This document shows, in pieces, positions 58,033-64,000 of a stretch of DNA of 64,000 bases; position 1 is the stretch's first letter, and every line of letters begins with the position of its first letter. This stretch comes from Synaphobranchus kaupii. Lineage: Eukaryota; Chordata; Actinopteri; Anguilliformes; Synaphobranchidae. The position numbers and the translations under genes were made by a program. The stretch covers positions 115,012,173-115,076,172 of the forward strand of contig CM056376.1 of NCBI GenBank assembly GCA_029718625.1. The letters run 5' to 3'. The notes under the pieces were generated by a model, which did no database searches, was not told the DNA's origin, and was given only the letters and a program-made list of their open reading frames with translations.

Positions 58033-59140
58033 TTACTCCGCTGGCCTCCAACCCAGAATACTGCAGCTGAACACCGAAGGACTCACCTCCAACAAGATCA
58101 GCGTCATCGAGCAGCTGGCCTATACCACCAAGGCCCTCGTCATCCTCCTCCAGGAGACCCATTGCGTTTCAGCAGACAAGCTAGTATTACCAAATTTTAC
58201 ACTAGCTGGGTCTATCCTAAGCAGGAAACACGGCCTTGCCACGTTTGTCCATGAAAGGCTGAGCTGGACTCTCGCCGACCAATCTCCGGCTGACTCGGAG
58301 ATTGAGTGGTTGTGCGTGGACGTTGCCGGTTTTAAAATCGTAAACGTCTACAAGCCTCCCCCCTCGCGATTCACGCCGGTGTCTGTCCCGGTGTTCCCCC
58401 ACCCCTGTCTCTATGCTGGCGACTTTAACTGTCAGCATGAAGACTGGGGGTATAATACCAACACACTCAACGGAGAGAACCTGGCTGCTTGGGCAGCTAA
58501 CAACTGCCTGGCCCTGTTATACGATCCAAAGGGTGCAGCCAGTTTTCTCTCCGGTCGCTGGAACACTGGGACGAATCCTGACGTGGCATTTGCGAGTGTC
58601 GGTGCAGACAACCGGCTCCCGGACAGACGTGTGCTCGGAAAGTTCCTGCGGTCCCAACATCGACCATCACTGATAACCGTGCCTAAACTCGTGGACTCTA
58701 TCCCGAGTGAGCCGGTGAAGCGATGGAATTTCCGTAAGGCCAATTGGAAACGCTTCCGCCTCCTCACTAACAAATCCACGTGGCGTCTCCCATCGCCTAA
58801 TACCAACAACGTGGATGAGGCATACCGGGACTTCTGCGGCATGTTAGTGAAAGCGGCCAAGAAATCCATCCCACGCGGACGTCGCAATAGCTACAAACCG
58901 TGCTGGGATGCGGAGTGCGAGAACCTCTACCACGTTTTCCTTCGAGCTCCTGCCGGAACCGAGTCAAACAGGGCTGCTACAGCCCTGTTGTCAAGACTCG
59001 GCCGGAGGAGACAAGAGCGCTGGGAGGAGGCTGTCAATTCCATCGACTTCTCGCACTCCAGCCGCAAGGCATGGAGTATCCTGAACAACCTCACTGGCAG
59101 GTCAAGACACCCCTCGTCACTGCCCCATTTCTGCAAATAA
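58033..59140 (+). pseudogene. LINE endonuclease domain (APE type)
   Basis: Begins ILQLNTEGLTSNKISVIEQL; the start codon of the open frame lies in satellite DNA, so the true N-terminus is lost. Motifs: N-EGL (metal site), QETHC (catalytic Glu), GDFNCQHEDWG, and SQHRPSLI (final His). It nicks target DNA in LINE retrotransposition. After residue ~330 the frame shifts near 59120 and continues as NKIASQFVKNGVYE in another frame, where the deletion begins. Confidence 0.85.
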
Positions 59141-59197
59141 AATCGCATCACAATTTGTGAAAAATGGGGTATACGAGGGAGATCGACCGTAGACCAA

Positions 59198-60580
59198 GTC
59201 ACTTTGATGACTCAAGACATCGAGGACAGCTTTTCGTTCAAGAAGAAGGCCGGAGCCGTTTTTGTCGATCTGACGGCTGCCTATGATACCGTATGGCACC
59301 GCGGCCTCACCTGCAAGCTGCTCCGCTTGCTGCCGGACAGGCACATGGTCAGTATGATCCTGGAGCTTGTCCGAAATCGCAGCTTTAACCTCACCACCGG
59401 TAGCGGACAGCAAAGCAGGTTACGACGCCTCAAGAACGGCGTCCCCCAGGGATCTGTCCTGGCCCCCCTCCTCTATAATATCTACACCTATGACTTGCCT
59501 GATACAGTCTCGCGGAAGTATGCCTATGCGGATGACCTCGCGTTGGTGTACTCCGCTGGAGACTGGCAGTCATTGGAGGGGACTTTGAGCCAGGACATGC
59601 AGACACTAGTGGCATACCTCCGGAAATGGAGGTTGAAGCTCAGCGAGGCAAAGACGGTGTCGGCGGCCTTCCATCTTAACAACAGGGAGGCTAAACGTGA
59701 GCTCCGAATATATATTGGCGGAACACCCCTGCCATGCTGCGCTGAGCCAATTTACCTCGGCGTGACATTGGACAGGTCGCTCACGTTTCGCCGACACCTT
59801 GAGTCACTGCGCAAGAAGTTAACATCTCGTGTGGCATTGATGAGGCGACTTGTCGGGTCAGGCTGGGGCGCCGACGCAAGAACATTGCGTACGGCAGCCC
59901 TGGCCCTTGTTTACTTGACTAGTGAGTACTGCGCACCGGTATGGTGTCGCAGTGCCCACACCCGCCTCATCGATACGCCCATTAACGAAGCCTTGCGCAT
60001 CGTGACAGGATGCCTGCGTCCCACTCCCGTGGACAATCTTTCCATTCTTGCAGGCATCCTTCGCCGTGCGGGAGCCACAGCACGTCTCGCGTGCCGGGCC
60101 GTGGAGCCAAACCATCTGCTCCACGAAAGGCTCGCTGTAATTGCTGAGCCTCCCCGGCGCCTTAAGTCGAGACACCCATTTGTGCCTGCCGCACAGGAAT
60201 TCCTGCAGCAATGCAGTGATCTTAACATCAGTGCGGCACGGTGGGCGGATTACATCTGGAGCACGGAGTGGGAGGAGAACACCTCTAGACTCCGTGACTT
60301 CATCCCAGACGTCGGTTTTCCCCCTATTGGGGTGGACCTGCCTAGACTGGCATGGGTGAGGCTTAACCGCCTCCGGACCGGCGTTGGGCGCTTCCGCTCA
60401 TCGATGCACAGATGGGGCTTGGCTTCTTGCGCAGCCTGCGAGTGTGGCGCGGAGGAACAAACCGCAGACCATGTCATCCTGGACTGCCCGATTTATCGGG
60501 CACCCAATGGGATGCATGGTCTGTCGGTTCTGGATGATGACACGGTGACGTGGCTACTGGAGGTGTGCCCCGAAATATAG
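59198..60580 (+). pseudogene. LINE reverse transcriptase, N-terminal part deleted
   Basis: The open frame from about 59177 reads RGRSTVDQVTLMTQDIEDSF, then FVDLTAAYDTVWH (motif A), NGVPQGSVLAPLLYNIYT (motif B), YAYADDLALV (catalytic YADD), the thumb, and CAACECGAEEQTADHVILDC near the end (Cys/His motif). The fingers region expected before RGRST is missing. The remaining 458 codons are open, suggesting recent insertion. It copies LINE RNA at the nick when complete. Confidence 0.88.
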
Positions 60581-60696
60581 TCCGGGTGAACCCCCCCCGG
60601 GCTCGGGGTGGTAAAAGGATAGCCCCTCGGCCCCGAGCCTGGGGATGTGGAACAATGAAGATCCTACCCAAACGCAGAAGCACACAATAACGAAGT

Positions 60697-60817
60697 TATG
60701 GTTCAATGCGCCTCATGTGCAATCTGGTACCATCCAAACTGTACCCCAGTACCAGATTCTGCCCTAGAAGAAACCCTGGAGGAGTGGAACTGCAGCAGCT
60801 GCACAAGGTTTTGATAA
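60697..60817 (+). pseudogene. C-terminal half of a PHD-type zinc finger
   Basis: The frame reads VQCASCAIWYHPNCTPVP and EEWNCSSCTRF-stop: CxxC, W-YH-xxC, W-CxxC spacing as in PHD fingers. PHD fingers occur in ORF1 of some LINE families, but here it lies after the RT. It may be a fragment of another copy joined during insertion. Confidence 0.55.
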
Positions 60818-60926
60818 AAAAATTACGTAACTGAACAGAAAACCCATCATGTGGGCCATTTTTATTTTTATTTTGGTTGAGGTACAGTGTGTAATAAAGG
60901 GAAAAGAGTGTATTAAGCAATGGTTG

Positions 60927-61124
60927 TGTGGTGAACACTAGGGGTAACAAATTCACTCCGGAACTGTGGGTGGGGTTAGGGGGATATATAAGTGCGTTGC
61001 ACAGGAAGTATTGTCGTTGCTGCTACATTCAAGTTGTACCTGTCGGTTTTAGTGTGTGTTGTTTTTAGCTAATAAAGTGAAGTATCCGTGAAGTTGCCTC
61101 TGTCCTCCGTCCTCTGGCACTACA
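60927..61124 (+). mobile_element. Left LTR of a Ty3-type (CsRn1-like) retrotransposon
   Basis: TGTGGTGAACACTAG...CTGGCACTACA, about 198 bp, with TATATAAG (about 60984) and AATAAA (61072). The right end is fixed by the primer site that follows. The left end is inferred from TG and length, since the second LTR is outside the window. Confidence 0.75.
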
Positions 61125-61125
61125 C

Positions 61126-61143
61126 TGGTGACCTCGACGTCGG
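61126..61143 (+). promoter_or_regulatory. Primer-binding site, tRNA-Trp type
   Basis: TGGTGACCTCGACGTCGG differs in two of the first 16 positions from the complement of the eukaryotic tRNA-Trp 3' end (TGGTGACCCCGACGTG). CsRn1-type Ty3 elements use this primer. Confidence 0.75.
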
Positions 61144-61232
61144 TTTTTGTTAAAGTTAAGTGTACGAAGACCGCGCCTACGCTAAGCTAGCCGCGCTAAC
61201 GTGAAGCTAACAGCGCTGATGCTAAGCTAACT

Positions 61233-61925
61233 ATGGCTACGAATGCCATTGCGCTTAAACTGCCGGAGTTCTGGGAATCGTCAGCTGCAGCATGGTTCTC
61301 GACGGTAGAGGCACAGTTTGAGATCCGGAAGATCACCGATGACAACACACGGTACTACTACGTTCTAGCAGCACTGGGAAGTTCCGTGGCCTCCAGACTA
61401 GTAGGCCTCCTCACAGACCCCCCTGACGCAGATAAATATGTGACTCTCAAGGCTCTGCTGCTTAAGACTTTTGAACTGTCTACTGCCGAGAGAGCTCGTC
61501 GGTTGTTTGCTATCGAAGGCCTGGGGGATAGTAAACTGTCTGTGCTTATGGAGAAAATGTTGAACCTACTGGGTAAGGAGAAACCCTGTTTCCTGTTTAT
61601 GGAACTATTCCTGCGCAACATGCCAGCCCGGGTCCAGGTAGCGCTGGCCAACACCACCATCACAGAGCCCCGCGCCCTTGCCGAAGAGGCGGACCGGTTC
61701 TTCCTGGCTACTCAGCGCTCGTCCCCAGACCTGCTAGCTCCCACCGTCAGCGTCCCACCGCCAGCCTATCGCACAGGGACCAGGGACAAGGCCATGCCTC
61801 CTGACCAGCGTGGAGCTACAGCGGGCCTCTGCTTCTACCACGCCAAATTCGGCGCCAGAGCTAAGCAGTGCCGTTCCCCCTGCGACTTCAAACCGGCGGG
61901 AAACGGGAAGGCCAGCGCTCAGTAG
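61233..61925 (+). CDS. gag of the CsRn1-like Ty3 element
   Basis: 230-residue open frame starting MATNAIALKLPEFW, about 110 bases after the primer site. The first ~170 residues form the capsid-like helical region of Ty3 elements (W-ES-AA-WF--VEAQF; YYYVLAALG; LFAIEGLGD; FLRNMPARVQ). Near the end stands C-FY-H-AKFGARAKQ-C-RSP-C, a CHCC zinc motif in place of the usual CCHC; that order is characteristic of CsRn1 relatives. The frame is intact and ends at TAG 61923, inside the loop of the frameshift hairpin. Confidence 0.9.
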   Translation: MATNAIALKLPEFWESSAAAWFSTVEAQFEIRKITDDNTRYYYVLAALGSSVASRLVGLLTDPPDADKYVTLKALLLKTFELSTAERARRLFAIEGLGDSKLSVLMEKMLNLLGKEKPCFLFMELFLRNMPARVQVALANTTITEPRALAEEADRFFLATQRSSPDLLAPTVSVPPPAYRTGTRDKAMPPDQRGATAGLCFYHAKFGARAKQCRSPCDFKPAGNGKASAQ

Positions 61926-61942
61926 TGGCCCTGAGCGCTGGC
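61898..61942 (+). promoter_or_regulatory. -1 ribosomal frameshift signal at the gag/pol junction
   Basis: Slippery heptamer G-GGA-AAC at 61898-61904, positioned so GGA and AAC are gag codons. Then a 6-base spacer (61905-61910) and a perfect 12-bp stem: GCCAGCGCTCAG (61911-61922) with CTGAGCGCTGGC (61931-61942), loop TAGTGGCC containing the gag stop. Slipping back one base enters the pol frame. Confidence 0.9.
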
Positions 61943-63720
61943 GACACCAGCAGGCTGCTTTTCATCCGCGATACCATCTCCAACCGCAGGTTCCTCTGTG
62001 ACACAGGTGCGCAGAGGAGCGTTATCCCCGCTTCAGAGATGGACACCATGAGTGGGGAGCAAGGGCCGCAGTTGGCGACCACTGACGGCAGCCCCATCCA
62101 CTCCTACGGCATGCGGTCAGTGGAGTTATGTTTCGGGGGTCAACGGTTTGTTTGGGACTTCATCATCATTGCGTCCATCGCTTTCCCCCTGCTCGGTGCA
62201 GACTTTCTGTGCGCCCATGGACTATTAGTGGACATGATGAACAACCGCCTGGTCGACGCACAGACTTTCACCTCCTTCGCATGCACCCGCGGGGAGGCCG
62301 TCTATAGCGGGCTGTCTAGCTCACTCTCGGAGGAGAACCAGTACCTTCGTCTATTGGCTGAATTCCCTGACCTCACCCAGCCCACCTTCTCTGCGCCCAC
62401 CTCGAAACACGGGGTGGAGCACCACATCGGCACTAAGGGGCCCCCGGTCTACGCCAGGGCCAGGCGCCTCGACCCCGTCAAGCTGGCCGTCGCCGAGGCG
62501 GAGTTCGCGCATATGGAGCAGGTGGGCATCGTCCGCCGCTTGGACAGCCCTTGGGCTTCACCCCTCCACATCGTCGCCAAGCCTGGTGGCGGGTGGCGGC
62601 CATGCGGGGACTACCGCCGCCTCAACGATGCGACCACGCCCGACCGCTACCCAGTCCCACACATTCAGGACTTTTCAGTACACCTGTCGGGTAAGCGGGT
62701 TTTCTCTAAAGTGGACCTGGTGCGCGGGTACCGTCAGGTGCCTGTGCATCCCCCGGACATCCCCAAGACGGCGGTCATTACACCCTTTGGACTTTTCGAG
62801 TTTCTGAGGATGCCGTTTGGACTGAGAAACGCTGCTCAGTCTTTTCAGCGGCTGATGGACTCTGTGCTTCGGGACCTCCCCTTCATCTTTGTCTACCTGG
62901 ATGACATTCTCATCGCTAGCGCCACCGAGGGGGAGCACCTGTCTCATCTCCGGGCCCTCTTCGCGCGGCTCAGCCCGCACGGCCTGATCGTCAACTGGGC
63001 GAAGTGTCTGTTCAGGCTGGACACCATCGACTTCCTCGGACACCGCGTCACGTGTGAGGGGGCTGCCCCCCTCCCCTCGAAGGTGGAAGTGGTCGCTGCC
63101 TTCCCACGCCCCCTCACAGTCCGGTCGCTGAGGGAGTTCATTGGGATGGTGACCTTCTACCATCGCTTCATCCCTCGGGCCGCTCACGTCCTGCAACCAC
63201 TGTACGGGGCTCTAAAGGGCAAGACCCCCAACCAGACTATCGAGTGGACCGCGGAGCGGGAGGGGGCCTTTAAAGACACCAAAGCTGCGCTGGCCCAGGC
63301 AGCCATGTTGGCCCACCCCTCGCACACAGCGCCCATAGCCATCACCACTGACGCTTCCGACTACGCCGTTGGTGCGGTGTATGAACAATGGGTGGGAGGT
63401 GCCTGGCAGCCCCTCGCCTTCTTCAGCCGCCAGCTGTCACCCGGCGAGCGCAAGTACAGCACCTTTGACAGGGAGCTCCTCGGTCTGTGGCTCGCCATCA
63501 GACACTTCCGGTTTTTACTGGAGGGCCGCAACTTTACTGCCTTTGTGGACCATAAGCCCCTCACATTCGCTATGTCCAAAGCAGCGGAACCGTGGTCCAC
63601 CCGCCAGCAGCGGCAGCTCTCCTTCATCTCTGAATTCACCACGGACATCCAGCACGTGGCGGGTAAGGCCAACCTGGTTGCTGACTGCCTCTCCAGAGCG
63701 GAGTGGTCCAGCTGGTCTTG
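61898..63720 (+). CDS. pol of the CsRn1-like Ty3 element (protease, RT, RNase H)
   Basis: The open frame runs 61868-63811 in the -1 frame relative to gag. Order: aspartic protease (FLCDTGAQRSVIP); reverse transcriptase (WASPLHIVAKPGGGWRPCGD, RVFSKVDLVRGYRQ, FGLRNAAQSFQRLMD, catalytic FVYLDDILIA); RNase H (AITTDASDYAVGAV, KYSTFDRELLGLWLAIRHF, FVDHKPLTFAM). This order is that of Ty3 elements. Homology leaves this frame after DCLSRA (about 63700) and continues one frame away from about 63712, so a small indel breaks pol before the integrase. Confidence 0.92.
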
Positions 63721-64000
63721 GACTACTCTCGCATGGCCGCGGACCAGGCCACCGACCCCAGCATCCAGACCCTCAAATCGGCGGATACAGGGCTGCACCT
63801 GGAGGCGGTAGCTTTCGGCGACTCGGGGGCCACGCTCCTGTGTGACATTTCCTCAGGTCCACCTCGGCCGGTGGTTCCTGTCAGCTGGAGGCACCCCGTG
63901 TTCGAGGCGGTGCATGGTCTGTCTCACCCGGGCAGGAAGCCGTCGGTGCGGCTAGTGGCGGCGAAGTTTGTGTGGCACGGGCTCAAAAAGGATGTGAGAG
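63712..64000 (+). pseudogene. pol continuation: start of the integrase, cut by the window end
   Basis: In the shifted frame: LDYSRMAADQATDPSIQTL, SWRHPVFEAVHGLSHPGRKP and KFVWHGLKKDVR. The His residues in VHGLSHPG are the start of the HHCC zinc domain of integrase. The catalytic core and right LTR lie beyond the window. Confidence 0.85.

Larger units (their letters stand above)
58033..60817 (+). mobile_element. 5'-truncated, internally deleted LINE (Jockey/I-like)
   Basis: Starts abruptly inside a satellite unit (after ...CCCGCTATG). It contains an apurinic-type endonuclease frame (58033-59123), a deletion, and a reverse transcriptase frame (59198-60580) with a C-terminal Cys/His motif. A short 3' region includes a PHD-finger-like piece. 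Clade assignment is by general resemblance only. Confidence 0.85.

Noticed and set aside
62675..63798. Minus-strand open frames of up to 173 codons
   Set aside because: Antisense shadows of the pol gene.

Overview
The window looks like nuclear DNA of a teleost fish. It is AT-rich and crowded with microsatellites, fold-back DNA transposons, tRNA-derived SINEs, several LINE families, a Penelope-like element and a Ty3-type LTR retrotransposon. It contains spliced vertebrate genes and no bacterial features. I cannot name the species from sequence alone. A run of exactly 500 N (5611-6110) marks an assembly gap.

Only two ordinary cellular genes are well supported, both on the minus strand. The first is clp1 (five coding exons, 28057-33660), the RNA 5'-hydroxyl kinase and cleavage factor subunit. 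The second is selenoh (four coding exons, 38244-42679), selenoprotein H, with an in-frame UGA selenocysteine codon in a C-K-S-U motif. A third, immune-related unit is a T-cell-receptor-like V segment (53065-53793) with leader exon, V exon and a 23-bp-spacer recombination signal. A Myb/SANT-like protein with three phase-consistent exons (40736-41874, minus) is the accessory protein of a PIF/Harbinger transposon lying in selenoh intron 1; the partner transposase on the plus strand is dead.

Layout. 1-5610: fold-back element, LINE tail, long simple repeats. 6111-28056: no recognisable gene; an AT-flanked terminal-inverted-repeat element (7807-9140), a threefold dispersed repeat, CA arrays, a LINE tail, a long hairpin and a Tc1-derived fold-back. 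28057-33660: clp1, whose introns hold a Penelope-like element with a long target duplication, MITEs, and tandem arrays that copy its own splice junctions. 33664-38243: MITEs, a 1.17-kb near-perfect palindrome and a SINE. 38244-42679: selenoh with the Harbinger insertion. 44812-52390: a nest of transposons (Tc1/IS630-like, L2-like, Harbinger MITE, hAT-like, solo-LTR-like) between copies of a ~190-bp repeat. 53065-53793: V segment. 55480-58032: 187-bp satellite array, directly abutted by a 5'-truncated LINE (58033-60817). 60927-64000: a CsRn1-like Ty3 element with LTR, tRNA-Trp-type primer site, gag, a textbook -1 frameshift signal and pol, running off the window end.

The most unusual signals are: (1) a 68-bp minisatellite in clp1 that repeats the exon 3 acceptor plus the start of the P-loop about 14 times, where use of any copy would create an immediate stop; (2) duplicated exon 4 donor and exon 5 acceptor sequences in the same gene; (3) an open Myb partner protein beside a dead Harbinger transposase; (4) an isolated V segment with RSS; (5) a slippery site plus 12-bp hairpin at the gag/pol junction.
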